A stretch of DNA of 30,000 nucleotides from Mesostigma viride (GCA_009746045.1 RPFO01000080.1:5496205-5526204); one strand, 5' to 3'; positions 18,599 through 28,440 are shown, counted from the stretch's first letter. Made by a program: numbers and translations. The notes: generated by a model not told the origin, from the letters alone.

Positions 18599-20330
18599 AC
18601 TGCCCTCATGCTCTTCTTCAAACGCTCCGTGCGATTCATGTCAAGCCCTAGATGTTCCAGTAGGGATTTTTTTACGTGCTGGCAAGCTTTTATGGACTAG
18701 GTAATCGATGAGAGGCTATGTGCTGCATACGATCTGCCCGTTTGTCCCTCATGCTTTGCCTGTGCGTGGAAAATCCTGGCTCCTGTGAGAGTGGGCACTG
18801 GTTAAGCATTACCAACCATTCCTTACGATTCTTTCCTCTCGCACATGCCGATTGCATGCGTACACATCCACTGCGTGTTCCGCTCCCCAATCGACCTACC
18901 CACACTTTCACGCCTTTGGCATGGGGGGGCTGTGCTGTCGCCCCCCCATGCGTGGAAAACCCGTGCACTACCCACCCTTGGTTGGCTGACGACTCGATGG
19001 GGAACGGTGGTGGCTGCCTCGCGCCGCGGCACATGCCTGGGTTGTGCCAACAGCTGGTAAGTGCGCGTGAAACGCTGCTGGCATTCCTGAATGCCCTTGG
19101 AATTGTCTTAAGGGAGAAGGCAGTTCGTATCCTAATCATCCTAATGAATCGAAGGGCAGGAAGAAGATAAACAACAGGAGTGTATTTATTACCGTGCCAA
19201 CAAAGAAGGTTTACAACGTAGTAAGAGTTGGAATGTATCGTATGTGTCATCCTGACCTGGTGAGTGGTCGTAGGGGCATGCACGCCTGGGCAGGCAATAT
19301 TCATTAAATACGACGAATATTCATTCAAAACGAAATTGTTTTTCCCAATGTTACACAGCTTGTAAAGGTTACCATGGGTACAGGTTGAAGGCCTCGCGCG
19401 CACGTGCTCGGTGCTAGCAGTTTTGCAGAACCCTGCCTGTACTGGAGGTCACCGCCGTGGATCAAAAAGGAGCATGGTAACCGCATGGTGATAGGATCGT
19501 CAACTGCTAGGCCCAAGAAACACCCAAGCAAGCGGACCCCAGCAAGCCTTGGCCACGTAGCCGTGTGGGGTCACCCGCATGGAATGTAGGCGTGGGTAAG
19601 CCCTCAGATGGTATACTATACTACAGTACTACGGCGATATAATCAGGGGGTCAACCTTGTAGAATGTAGCAATGGCCCATCCCTCTCTTTTTTTTTTTTT
19701 TCCCTCGATTCGGGCGATAGAATAACAACTGAGAATGCACCTTTGAGCATTTGTGCTGATGCATGCAAAGCAGCGCAAGGGAAGTTGTTTTTTACTTCTT
19801 TTTCTTCTACCTCCCCTTCTTGCCTCCCCAACAGTTTCCTTCTGCTTCTGCCTATTTATCTGTCCAGCCATTCTTCTGCCTAGAATTATATTTCTATTTA
19901 CTTTATTTATTCATTGTTTTGCCTAGAATCATACTACTATTTACTTAACTTCTTTGAACGGACCATTACCAACAATCCATCCCTTGACCCTTGCCTACAT
20001 CATGCAACGTCACCTAGCCGTGCCGCTCTTCCAGCCGCACGCCTCCCTCCAAGTGCCTACCCTGTAGAGATCCCTTGCAGTACAGTCCTGCACGCTCCCG
20101 TTTTAGTGCAAACGGGCGCGTGGGATGCATCAACTCATCAACTTAACAATCCGCTAGTCTAGATATATTCTTGTTTTCATGGTAGCTAGTCTAGTTACCA
20201 TGTGATCGTCCGTGCAAAATTAATTACTTGTGACAGTAAAATGAGTGCCGTCATCACTGTGATTAAATACTTGTGTGACAATAATCTATGGTCTTCATTT
20301 TTGTGATTGGCATATGTCCGCCAACTGCAG
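18430..20330 (+). other. Intron 13 (1,901 nt)
   Basis: After the 35-nt donor array I see no repeats of note: a T run at 19688-19700 and some TATTTACTT-TTT(A/C) repeats at 19885-19950. CTG|GTAAGTGCG at about 19054 is a good-looking donor without a supported exon. The acceptor is CAACTGCAG. Confidence 0.68.
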
Positions 20331-20473
20331 GGGACGACTCGAATCAGCCCATTGTCGTCACCAACGCCCCCATGTCAGACCAACGGAGCTCGCAAGGGTA
20401 CACGGGGGCAGGCGAGACAACGGGCGATTCGTGTGTGGGAGCAAGGCAGCTGCTGAATGGGAGCCCTGACGTG
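20331..20473 (+). CDS. Module 2 exon d: N-terminal half of d3
   Basis: This 143-nt exon (phase 1 to 0) completes Arg and reads DDSNQPIVVTNAPMSDQRS, GYTGAGETTGDSC and ends GSPDV. It aligns with 1d (DDPADPIRV, PMSDRR, one Cys, PDV). The donor is GTG|GTGAGT. Confidence 0.84.
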
Positions 20474-21047
20474 GTGAGTGCAATAACTGATTAGCGCCGA
20501 GGTGGTGTGTGCAAGGAGTTATTAGCGCTGACCTGGTGAGTGCAGCGGCGAATCAGCGCCGGCGTGGTGCTGCTGCAGTCACCGAGGGCCATCGCTGGGC
20601 CATCATCGACAAGCCATGATCGTGATCGAAAACTTGATGGTACTGGTAGCTAGAAAAACTTTTTTTTATGCCAGTATTGAAACATGTTCACCAACTCTAT
20701 CGATACTTTGTGAGGATCCATGCAAGTGGCATTCCTTTTTTTCCGGTCGTGCCACTTTCACGATCTAAAGAATGTCCATGGGGTCAAGCACTACTCGCGT
20801 GCATGCTTCATTTATCATGATCGTGACACTTAGATATCAGACCCTTTTATATAGTAGTACGTCTTTTCAAACACTCAGCATTCCATGGCCTTGGCAAATA
20901 ACATTTTGCATGGTCACAAGGTCCCCTCGCAGTCAAGCAAATATGCCCTTTCCCCTGACAAAATACCCCGCTCTGTTCTCCTTGTCGATTTTGTGTGCAT
21001 GGCCCTCCCGTTGTTACTTTTTATTTACGTATTTGCATTGCGAGCAG
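20474..21047 (+). other. Intron 14 (574 nt) with three donor copies
   Basis: Right after the donor, about 31-nt units repeat the exon end: GCCGAGGTGGTGTGTGCA (20495), GCTGACCTGGTGAGTGCA (20527) and GCCGGCGTGGTGCTGC (20556), against the true CCTGACGTGGTGAGTGCA (20465-20482). The remainder is plain. The acceptor is GCGAGCAG. Confidence 0.82.
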
Positions 21048-21253
21048 TTTTACAGCGTGACCCTGTTCCAGAGTCAAGTCCTGGTCGACCTCTACAGCCC
21101 CAACGGCCCCACCCCCCTGTATGCCAGCGTGACGGAGCTGGTCGACAGCGGGGTCTCGACTTGCCTGTACCCGAACGGGGGGGCGTCCCGGTTTGCCTCC
21201 GTGAGCAACGGGGAGGACTCTCAACAGATCCCGCTGTCCATCGCTGTCAAGTG
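21048..21253 (+). CDS. Module 2 exon e: main C-terminal part of d3
   Basis: This 206-nt exon (phase 0 to 2) reads FYSVTLFQSQVLVDLYSPN, ends LSIAVKW and has one Cys (STCLY). It is 21 nt (seven codons) shorter than 1e; the loss falls between the first strand and the conserved Cys or just after it. The donor is TG|GTACGT. Confidence 0.84.
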
Positions 21254-22438
21254 GTACGTGACCGGCACCCGTGTACATGGCTCACTGTACAAGTTTCACT
21301 GTGCTAGTTTCACCATACAAGTTTCACCGTACAAGTTACATTGCACATGTTCTACTGTACAAGTTTCACTGCTTAAGTTTCATTGTAGAAAACCTGGCTT
21401 GTGCTCAGTAGTACCCTCGTACACTTCTGTAACGTACGACTGCTCCAAATGGCTGTCCATCACTGTCAAGTGGTATGTTGCCGTATTGCACCTGGGTCAT
21501 AGGATGTAGAACATGAGTGCACTGTGTATGGCTTAACTGCTAAATTTCGCTGTCCATCACTGTCCATTGGTACGTGACCTGTGCCAGTTTTGCTGGATTG
21601 CGCCTTGACAATATGAGGTAGTACGTTTGCACACTCCTTTACTGTTCAGCGCTGCATTCGGCTGTTGGTTGCTGCCAATGAGGAGGATTGCAATACTCCA
21701 GGGCTGTGCACTGTAGCGAGTATACAATATTGCTGTGCTGTTTTGAGCTGATTGCTTTTGGCTGTGCACGAAACAGTGGCCAAGTTGTTGTTGTTGTTGT
21801 TTTGTTGTTGTTGTTGTTGTTTGTGAGATATGCTGTGGGGTGTCAGCATGCAGCTAGCTTGATTTCTGTGGAGAGTAAGGACGCGAACTTTCTGCCCTCT
21901 GGGCCCCTTGTCTGCCCGTCCCCTTGGTGGTGCTTGGAGGACGTCAAGGCCCGCCTTTTCTGAAAGCCTTGAGCGGTTTGTTCAGTTTGGGTGCTTTTAT
22001 ATCTTATCCATCAGATTTTCCACAAGTTTTGGCATGCGGCACGCGGCCTGTCATTCTTCTATGCTTCCAAGTTTGTTTCTCCGCTTCCGTTGTGATCAGG
22101 GTTCTACTTACCCTGGAGTTCCCCAATCGTAAGAGGGATAACCCTGCTCCGCAGTCGTTGGGTTACAGCCTTGGCTGTAATGAATGCTGCAAGGAGTCCT
22201 CACGGGTGCTAAATGCAGGGCAGTGCACGTCGGGGGAAAGAAAAAAGTTACTACTAAGAAGAAAAAGATAAGTAAAAGTTAATAATAATAAAAAAGAAAA
22301 AGAAAAAGAATTGCTGTTCACGCGGCCTGTTTTGCGTCCATGACTAGTGTTAAGAATGGACAGGGTGTGGCCACCACTTTACTGAATGGGTCAGGCTGGT
22401 TGCTGTCATAAATCCATCCTCCTGGGTGTTCCTTGCAG
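21254..22438 (+). other. Intron 15 (1,185 nt) with donor copies
   Basis: Two copies of the exon-e end and donor lie at 21453-21478 and 21550-21579. Between the true donor and the first copy are GTACAAGTTTCACTG units (about 21287-21400). A (TTG)n tract is at 21784-21822 and a purine tract at 22230-22312. The rest is plain. The acceptor is CCTTGCAG. Confidence 0.8.
21453..21579 (+). repeat. Two copies of the exon-e 3' end with donor
   Basis: CTGTCCATCACTGTCAAGTGG plus TATGTT (21453) and CTGTCCATCACTGTCCATTGG plus TACGTGACC (21550) match the true CTGTCCATCGCTGTCAAGTGG plus TACGTGACC (21234-21263). One keeps the AAGTG|GTATGT donor and the other TTG|GTACGT. These are among the best-preserved edge copies in the window. 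Confidence 0.88.
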
Positions 22439-22497
22439 GGCGGCCAACGTGACCACGCCCTTCAGCTACACCCTCACGGTCAAAGACGTGGACGAGG
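22439..22497 (+). CDS. Module 2 exon f: last strand of d3
   Basis: This 59-nt exon (phase 2 to 1) completes Trp and reads AANVTTPFSYTLTVKDVDE, leaving G. It has the same length as 1f and a conserved YTLT(V/I)KD. One sequon (NVT). The acceptor is CCTTGCAG and the donor is G|GTGAGT. Confidence 0.86.
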
Positions 22498-23049
22498 GTG
22501 AGTGAGCCAAGGCACCTACTACTATAGATTCAATCTACCTGCTGCTATTTGTGACGTATCGGTCATCAGGTCAAGCGATATGTGCACATTTCTACCTGTG
22601 ACTCCACGAAAAAGGGTACCTGTATGGTCTTGGTTTCTCTGCTCCGTCCTACTAGTAAATGGGGTCTAGTTGACCCCATGGTTATCATGTTGTGGGATAT
22701 AGCGGGCTTGGTGTGCTAGTGCAACTTCTATTTGACCCCACCGTTATCATGTAGTGGGATATAGCGGGCTTGGTGTGCTAGTACTACTATTTGAACCCAT
22801 CGTTATCATGTAGTGGGATATAGCGGGCTTTGTGTCCTAGTACTTGTATTTGACCCCACCGTTATCATCTAATGGCTTGCTGTTCTCAGTCATAGCATCT
22901 CAAGCGGCCCAGAAAACGTCCTTTGTCACATGGGTTGCATGCTTCACACCCCTGCATTGTGATCATCTATTTTTAGTCACAAGCATGCTATACTGCTCGA
23001 ACCCTGCTGACTTGCTACTCTCAAACCCTTGACGTGCGCCGCGCCGCAG
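22498..23049 (+). other. Intron 16 (552 nt) with a ~62-nt repeat
   Basis: About three and a half units containing GACCCCA-(G/C)GTTATCATG and GTGGGATATAGCGGGCTTG lie at about 22674-22872. No relation to the flanking exon edges is apparent. The acceptor is GCGCCGCAG. Confidence 0.78.
22674..22872. repeat. ~62-nt tandem repeat
   Basis: The unit contains TGACCCCACCGTTATCATGT, GTGGGATATAGCGGGCTT and GGTGTGCTAGTA. There are three full copies and a partial fourth, with small differences. Confidence 0.85.
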
Positions 23050-23219
23050 GGCGGGGCCTGGCCAACGCGGTCAACATCACCCAGCAGGCAGGGTCCCTGG
23101 CCGCCAACGGGAACCTGGTCCAGGAGTATGCGTCAAGCACCCCAGGGATGGGCAACTCGTCCTCGCCACCGGCGACGTGCGGTGGTCAAGCGATCACCAA
23201 CCACACTGCCCCCGAGATG
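23050..23219 (+). CDS. Module 2 exon g: N-terminal half of d4
   Basis: This 170-nt exon (phase 1 to 0) reads RGLANAVNITQQAGSLAAN, GNLVQEYASSTPGMGNSS, a Cys (ATCGG) and ends APEM. It aligns with 1g over its whole length. Three sequons (NIT, NSS, NHT). The acceptor is GCCGCAG and the donor is ATG|GTGCGC. Confidence 0.87.
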
Positions 23220-23507
23220 GTGCGCGCTGCTACTCTTCACTGTCATGAAACGTTGTCGTTGAGAACTTGGGCAAGGCACCCGAGATGGCAAGCGCAGCCG
23301 CTTGAGCCATTAGGCAGATAGCCTCTTCGAGACATGGTATTTACTGGACAAGTAGACGACCGCAGACCACACCGCCTGAGAGATTGTACGCGGTGCTGCG
23401 TGTGTGATCAGAATGAGAGACGTCTGCTCTCCCGCCTCCTCATCCCCTGCCTAGTGTCATCCCTTGCTCCCCCTTGCCTCTGCTCCTCCCTGGCTCCCTG
23501 CTCCCAG
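23220..23507 (+). other. Intron 17 (288 nt) with copies of both flanking edges
   Basis: Copies of the exon-g end: GCACCCGAGATGGCAAGCGC at about 23275 and GACCACACCGCCTGAGAG plus ATTGTACGCGG at about 23365-23404. A copy of the exon-h start, CCGCCTCCTCATCCCCTGCC (23432), lies about 82 nt before the true CCGGCTCGTCATCCCGTGCC (23514). The intron is almost entirely explained by its neighbours' edges. Confidence 0.8.
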
Positions 23508-23767
23508 TTCTTCCGGCTCGTCATCCCGTGCCTCGAAGCGGGCGCGTGCGGCCAAGCGCGCGTGCTCGTGACCGCGTGCGGCCAGTCCACCCAGCCACTC
23601 ATCTCCCCAAGCGCCAAGGTGGCGCTCTACACCCTGGACGCCAGCGGCAACCACGTGCCGGGTGCCAGTTTCTGCTCCGTGGGCAGCTGCGCGAGACCCG
23701 GCGTGGCACCGCCAGCGCTGAACATCTCGATGGCCCGGGGCGTCCCTTTCTACATCGTGGTGGACGG
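23508..23767 (+). CDS. Module 2 exon h: main C-terminal part of d4, Cys-rich
   Basis: This 260-nt exon (phase 0 to 2) reads FFRLVIPCLEAGACGQARV, LVTACGQSTQPLISPSAKV, ALYTLDASG, CSVGSC and ends GVPFYIVVDG. Five Cys match 1h. One NIS sequon. The donor is GG|GTAAGC. GC-rich with C/G-ending codons, like the other exons. Confidence 0.87.
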
Positions 23768-25139
23768 GTAAGCAATATTAGTGGAGTAATACTTGTGGTT
23801 GTGGGAAGTAATATTTGTGGTGGATGCGTAAGGAATCTACGTGGTGGATGCGTAAGGAATCTAGGTGGTGGATGGGTAAGGAATCTACGCGGTGGATGGG
23901 TAAGGAATCTACGTGGTGGATAGGCTTTTCATATTCGTGGTGGATAGGCTTTTCATATTCGTGGTGGATAGGCTTTTCATATTCGTGGTGGATAGGCTTT
24001 TCATATTCGTGGTGGATAGGCTTTTCATATTCGTGGTGGATAGGCTTTTCATATTCGTGGTGGATAGGCTTTTCATATTCGTGGTGGATAGGCTTTTCAT
24101 ATTCGTGGTGGATAGGCTTTTCATATTCGTGGTGGATAGGCTTTTCATATTCGTGGTGGATAGGCTTTTCATATTCGTGGTGGATAGGCTTTGTCATCCG
24201 GGTTTGTTTGTTGGTATAGGACAGGTGGTGCGTCGATGCTTGACCCGTCCTCGCAGTAACCGGGCAGATGCCGTTGCAGGGGTAGCCTTTGTCGTCCGGG
24301 TAGCTTTCTCGGTAGACATCAGGTGGTTCCTAACTTTGTTTGAATTTCTGGGTAGATGACGGGTGGTCCACGAGTGTCTTTTCATTTCTTGGCAGATGAC
24401 AGGTGGTTATATGATTTCATATATGTCATAATTCATACATGTCATAGCTGTCTTTCAGTTTCCATCGGGGGTGTTGGGTTTTTTTGTACAGCAACACCTT
24501 TGGAGTGCGAGTTTTCCGTTCATTGTGTGGGCATGTTCCTTCTTCATAAGTTATGTGGGCTGTATACGTGGAAATCCTGTGTCTGGCCTAGGTTTGTTAA
24601 AATCCTATGGCCCAGGTTCGCTGCACGGAAAACAAAACGGTACAAAGTGGTTTTGGGTGCATGGGCAGGAATTTGTAAGGCAGTGCTATATTGTTGAGTT
24701 CCTGCATGGTCCTTGAGTCGCCTGTGTGCATGTTGTGGGCGCAATTAACGTTTGCCAAGGTGGGCTACGCTGGCAGTCGTGCACGCTCTGGTGACCTTCC
24801 AAGAGAATAACTACTGTCAATGGTCACTTTCAGCTCATTTACAGGACTAATCTTTGCTACAGGGCTATCTTTCTTTCAACTAGCTTACCGGAACTCCTGA
24901 CGGCGTGCTTAATGCCAGCGTCAGATGCTTGAGGCCTGACGCACCTCACACAATCTGAGCACTGGTTGTGATCAGTGAAGAGTCCAGCTTCATGGGACTT
25001 CACTGTTTCACCCTGCCTGTAGTCAACCTTACCTGTTTTGTGTTTCATGGCTTGGTGATTTCTCTTTTCCCTTCTTATTGACCGATGCCTTATCCATCCA
25101 CCACCTCCCTCGATGCTTTGCGTGGTTTCGTCCAACCAG
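23768..25139 (+). other. Intron 18 (1,372 nt) with a donor-derived satellite
   Basis: The first ~430 nt are an array grown from the exon-h end and donor. Further degenerate units (GGGTAGATGACGGGTGGT, GGCAGATGACAGGTGGT) continue to about 24410. 24420-25130 has no recognisable element except one CGTCAG ... CTGACG pair (24918-24943). The acceptor is CAACCAG. Confidence 0.8.
23775..24195. repeat. 24-nt satellite grown from the exon-h donor
   Basis: Early units read GTGGTGGATGCGTAAGGAATC and GTGGATGGGTAAGGAATC, matching the exon end GTGGTGGACGGGTAAGCAAT. About 12 later units are GTGGTGGATAGGCTTTTCAT plus ATTC, where the donor GT has been lost. A gradient from donor-like to homogenised units is visible. 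Because 24 is a multiple of three, VDRLFIFV, WWIGFSYS and HHEYEKPI frames appear; these are artefacts. Confidence 0.9.
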
Positions 25140-25186
25140 GGCCGAGGGCGAGAGCTTCCCCTTCTCGCTGCGCTTGGAGTATCCAG
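25140..25186 (+). CDS. Module 2 exon i: last strand of d4 and module end
   Basis: This 47-nt microexon (phase 2 to 1) completes Gly and reads AEGESFPFSLRLEYP, leaving G. It is the same length as 1i, with conserved SFPF-LR-E-P. The acceptor is CAACCAG|GG and the donor is G|GTAAAG. Confidence 0.85.
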
Positions 25187-25457
25187 GTAAAGGCAGCTGT
25201 GTTAGGATGCTTTCTGTGCTTGGAGTGCCCAGGTGAATGTAGCCTAGGACGGTTTCTGCGCTTGCAGTACTCCCCATACCCATCTATCACCCATTCGCAT
25301 GTGCTGCCTAACAACTTTGCCCTGTCTCATGGGCCCCCGATTCCTTCGTGTTGCCTTCCTTTACGCCTCCCCTGCCCCTACGTGTTTGCTTCCCCCGATT
25401 CCCCCGTGCTGCCTTCCTTGACGCCTCCTCTGTTGTCCGCTCCCATACATCCCGCAG
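25187..25457 (+). other. Intron 19 (271 nt) with copies of the exon-i end and a 63-nt repeat
   Basis: TTTCTGTGCTTGGAGTGCCC plus AGGTGAATG (25210) and TTTCTGCGCTTGCAGTAC (25252) copy the true TTCTCGCTGCGCTTGGAGTAT plus CCAGGTAAAG. A two-copy ~63-nt repeat with CCCCCGATTCC-(T/C)CGTG-TGCC lies at about 25335-25440 before the acceptor. Confidence 0.82.
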
Positions 25458-25630
25458 GCGCCGCGGGGGACTCCATCGTCAACCCCCTGCTCGTCCCCCC
25501 CTCGCTCCCCTTCACTTTTGTCGGCGACACCCAGGATGTGTCCTTCCATAACTCGGAGCCGATATCAGCGACCTGTCTCGCCGACACGGCCAACGAATTT
25601 TACGACAAGGACGTCATCTTTTCCTTCACA
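25458..25630 (+). CDS. Module 3 exon a: N-terminal half of domain d1
   Basis: This 173-nt exon (phase 1 to 0) reads GAAGDSIVNPLLVPPSLPF, TFVGDTQDVSF, one Cys (ATCLAD) and ends YDKDVIFSFT. It aligns with 1a and 2a. The acceptor is TCCCGCAG and the donor is ACA|GTAAGG. Confidence 0.86.
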
Positions 25631-25770
25631 GTAAGGGCAGAAGCTTTTCATGGTGATGTCAAGGGAAGTTTTTTTTTTTTTTACATTGGGAAAGGGCATG
25701 GTTGTCTTTTTTATTAGATATTGATACTGGATGCTTTCTTTTAGATATCGATACTGGATGCTTTCTCTGT

Positions 25771-25805
25771 GTCTACGACAAGGACGTCATCTTCTCCTTG
25801 ACGCC
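25771..25805 (+). pseudogene. Well-preserved copy of the exon-a 3' end, without donor
   Basis: TCTACGACAAGGACGTCATC plus TTCTCCTTGACGCCAAGG copies TTTACGACAAGGACGTCATC plus TTTTCCTTCACAGTAAGG (25600-25636). The GT of the donor is changed to CC, so it cannot splice. The high identity indicates a recent duplication. Confidence 0.85.
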
Positions 25806-25889
25806 AAGGATAGAATCGTTTTCGTGGTGGAGTGGGGTAAAGCTTTTTTACAGTAAGCCAGGGGCATGTTGGCTGCGCTAGCCATGTCT

Positions 25890-26450
25890 CCTACCTCTCC
25901 TACCTCTCCTATCTCTCCATCTCTCCATCTCTCCATCTCTCCATCTCTCCATCTCTCCATCTCTCCATCTCTCCATCTCTCCATCTCTCCTATCTCTCCT
26001 ATCTCTCCTATCTCTCCTATCTCTCCTATCTCTCCTATCTCTCCTATCTCTCCATCTCTCCCATCTCTCCTATCTCTCCTATCTCTCCTATCTCTCCTAT
26101 CTCTCCTATCTCTCCTATCTCGCCCATCTCTCCTATCTCTCCTATCTCTCCTATGTCTCCTATCTCTCCTATCTCTCCTATCTCTCCTATCTCTCCTATC
26201 TCTCCCATCTCTCCTATCTCTCCTATCTCTCCTATCTCTCCTATCTCTCCTATCTCTCCTATCTCTCCTATCTCTCCTATCTCTCCTATCTCTCCTATCT
26301 CTCCTATCTCTCCTATCTCTCCTATCTCTCCTATCTCTCCTATCTCTCCTATCTCTCCTATCTCTCCTATCTCTCCTATCTCTCCTATCTCTCCTATCTC
26401 TCCTATCTCTCCTATCTCTCCTATCTCTCCTATCTCTTATGTCTCTCCTA
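25890..26450. repeat. 9-nt (TCTCTCCTA)n satellite with an 8-nt (TCTCCATC)n start
   Basis: About 75 nt of an 8-nt unit are followed by roughly 50 units of the 9-nt TCTCTCCTA with rare substitutions (TCTCCCAT, TCGCCCAT, TATGTCTCC). The SPI, LLS and similar frames are satellite artefacts. Confidence 0.95.
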
Positions 26451-27115
26451 TCGTCTTCCCCTTCACGTTGACACGGGATACCTGCTTAGGGTGAGGGGAT
26501 TAGAAACCTTACAGTGGGCAAGGGGCATGCCATCCCTGTTTCTTAGATGGATACTGTTTATTAGATGGATACTGTTTCTCAGATGGATACTTTTCCTAAT
26601 TGTACTGAAGGACATCATTTTCTCCTTTACGGTGACCAAGTCGTGCGTGGGCTGCAAGAATTATATGTAGATACATTTCTTGTTTTTGGTCCATTGGAGT
26701 TCCTTCCCACCAAGAGAAACACTTATTTTACATTTTTGTGTGCTAGGCTTTATACGTACAGCCTATACCACACCTTCCAAGTCAGTGCACATCATTATCA
26801 AGTTGGCTATTGTAGCACCATGCTGGGGGCCCAGCATACTCGAACACAAGGTGTTGCCCCCACACCTCCTACCTGGCCACCAAGGCTGTCGCCAGCCTAG
26901 GTGCCGAGTTTCTTTCCGCCCATGGCCCCCCTCCTGCACGCTGCCGCGGCTTTACTGCCGCCCCCGTGTGGCCGCTACAGTTTCCGGGCGGACGCAGGGC
27001 GGCACCCATGTCGTTCCCCCCGTTAGGGGGGCGGTTTCCAGCAGCTGCTCATTAGGCCTTACGCTCCCGGACCGTCTCTCACAAGCCCAGGATCCATGGC
27101 CAGCCCCACCCCTGA

Positions 27116-27706
27116 GGGGAAGATGCGAGGCAAAATCTTGGTGGGAGGAGCGCGCTCTTCATCATTGCCCAGTTTTTCAGCAAAGAATGGTAGCCTTGCA
27201 GGGCTTAAATTCTGGCTGCTTTATCGCCTTGGTTTTTATACTATATTATGCGTTATGGGAAAGACAATAAGGAGTTCGGTTCTGCAAGGCGGGCATATCT
27301 ATGCCACAAATTTTTCCTACCAAATCACAAGCCCTGGACGGGGCATTTGTCTAAGGAGTTTCCGTCCAAGCCAACGCCTTGGTAGGGTAGAGGGCCTATC
27401 GTTGAAACCATGGTGGCGATAGGCCCTCTACCCTACCGAGGCGTTGGCTTGGACGGAAACTGCTTCGACAAACGCCCCGTCCAGGGCTTGTGATTTGGTA
27501 GGAAAAATTTGTGGCATAGATATGTCCGCCTTGCAGGCCGAACTCCTTATTGTCTTTCCAATAACGCAAAAAATAGTGTAAAAACAAAGGCGATAAAACA
27601 GCCAGAATTTCAGCCCTGCCTGGCGACCATGCTTTGCTGAAAAACTGGGCAATGATGAAGAGCGCGCTCCTCCCACCAAGATTTGCTCCAGCCTCGCATC
27701 CTCCCC
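27116..27706. mobile_element. Foldback-type inverted repeat (~286-nt arms, ~16-nt spacer)
   Basis: The left arm (27116-27401) and the reverse complement of the right arm (27418-27706) agree at roughly nine positions in ten by eye. Both start GGGGA-GATGCGAGGC and share GGTGGGAGGAGCGCGCTC, GACAATAAGGAGTTCGG, ATCTATGCCACAAATTTTTC and GGTAGAGGGCCTATCG style blocks. The spacer contains CCATGG. Both arms carry the same open frame on opposite strands (with GGHIYATNFSYQITSPGRG), which is a consequence of the palindrome and does not show two genes. It could be a foldback or MITE-like element or a head-to-head duplication. I could not find clear target-site duplications. Confidence 0.75.
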
Positions 27707-27864
27707 GAACCTCCCGTCTGGCCACAGGCCGAAAGATCGGGTCCTCTGTCAGGCTCCTGGCAGTCACGGGCTACCCTGGCACCATGCGCTAGCCATCTCC
27801 ACGCTTAGGGCAGATTCGCCTCCACCTGTGATTCTTTCCACCATAGCCGCTGGCCCTGGCCTGT

Positions 27865-28440
27865 ATGGCTCCTTCCCCGACGTCCGACTCAAAACGCAGC
27901 TCCCCCAGTGTCAGGAAGCTGCTTGCCGCACCCAGGGGTAGAGGGGAATCGTCAGTGGGCCCAGCGTCGGAAATGACACCCTTTTACTCAAATCGTAGAG
28001 CCCCCCAGCCACCAACCATTACCGTGGCCTGTATTGGTTGGTGGCGAACATTAAGAATTTTATTCTAGACCTCTCCACGCCCGGACAGGCCGATAGCATC
28101 GTCTTACATTCAGCGCAGCCGCCATAGTGGCCAGCCGACTTTGCCAGCACATGCTGGGACCAGGTTGCGAAGCTGAAAAGAGGCATCCCTACGTCCCCTA
28201 CACCACTCCAAGTACTGCCTGCCCATCACAGTTGCGCCACGCCTGACGGCTGGCGCAGGTACAAGGTCTAGTGGCGTACGTTAGAAGCTACCTAGGCCTT
28301 CACTTCGGAACCACACTCAGTGTCGGCACAAAAAGGCCGGCCGGTGGAGTACCCTCGTGACAAGCGCTAGTCTTACGCTACCTACGGCAGGTCGGTCCCC
28401 TTGGAGCCCGTCCACGCGTTATACATAAAATGAGCGAGGC
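27865..28440 (+). pseudogene. Broken ORF fragments, possibly from a mobile element
   Basis: An open frame with Met at 27865 has a polar N-terminal part (SDSKRSSPSVRK) and then APQPPTITVACIGWW before a stop near 28068. Another frame continues over about 28040-28280 with plausible protein-like composition (DFASTCWDQVAKLKRGIP) and at least one internal stop. The layout is loosely like a decayed gag-type region, but no zinc knuckle, protease or polymerase motif is visible. This is inference with low support. It sits beside the inverted repeat, in an intron stretch unlike the flanking satellites. Confidence 0.25.

Noticed and set aside
19000-19062. A good donor CTG|GTAAGTGCG with an open frame before it in intron 13
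   Set aside because: No acceptor plus frame gives a domain part matching the module, and module 1 has no exon at this place.
23778-24359. Frames of repeated VDRLFIFV, WWIGFSYS and HEYEKPIH
   Set aside because: Translations of the 24-nt intronic satellite; period divisible by three keeps frames open.
25866-26494. Long SPI and LLS repeat frames
   Set aside because: Nine-nt pyrimidine satellite inside intron 20.
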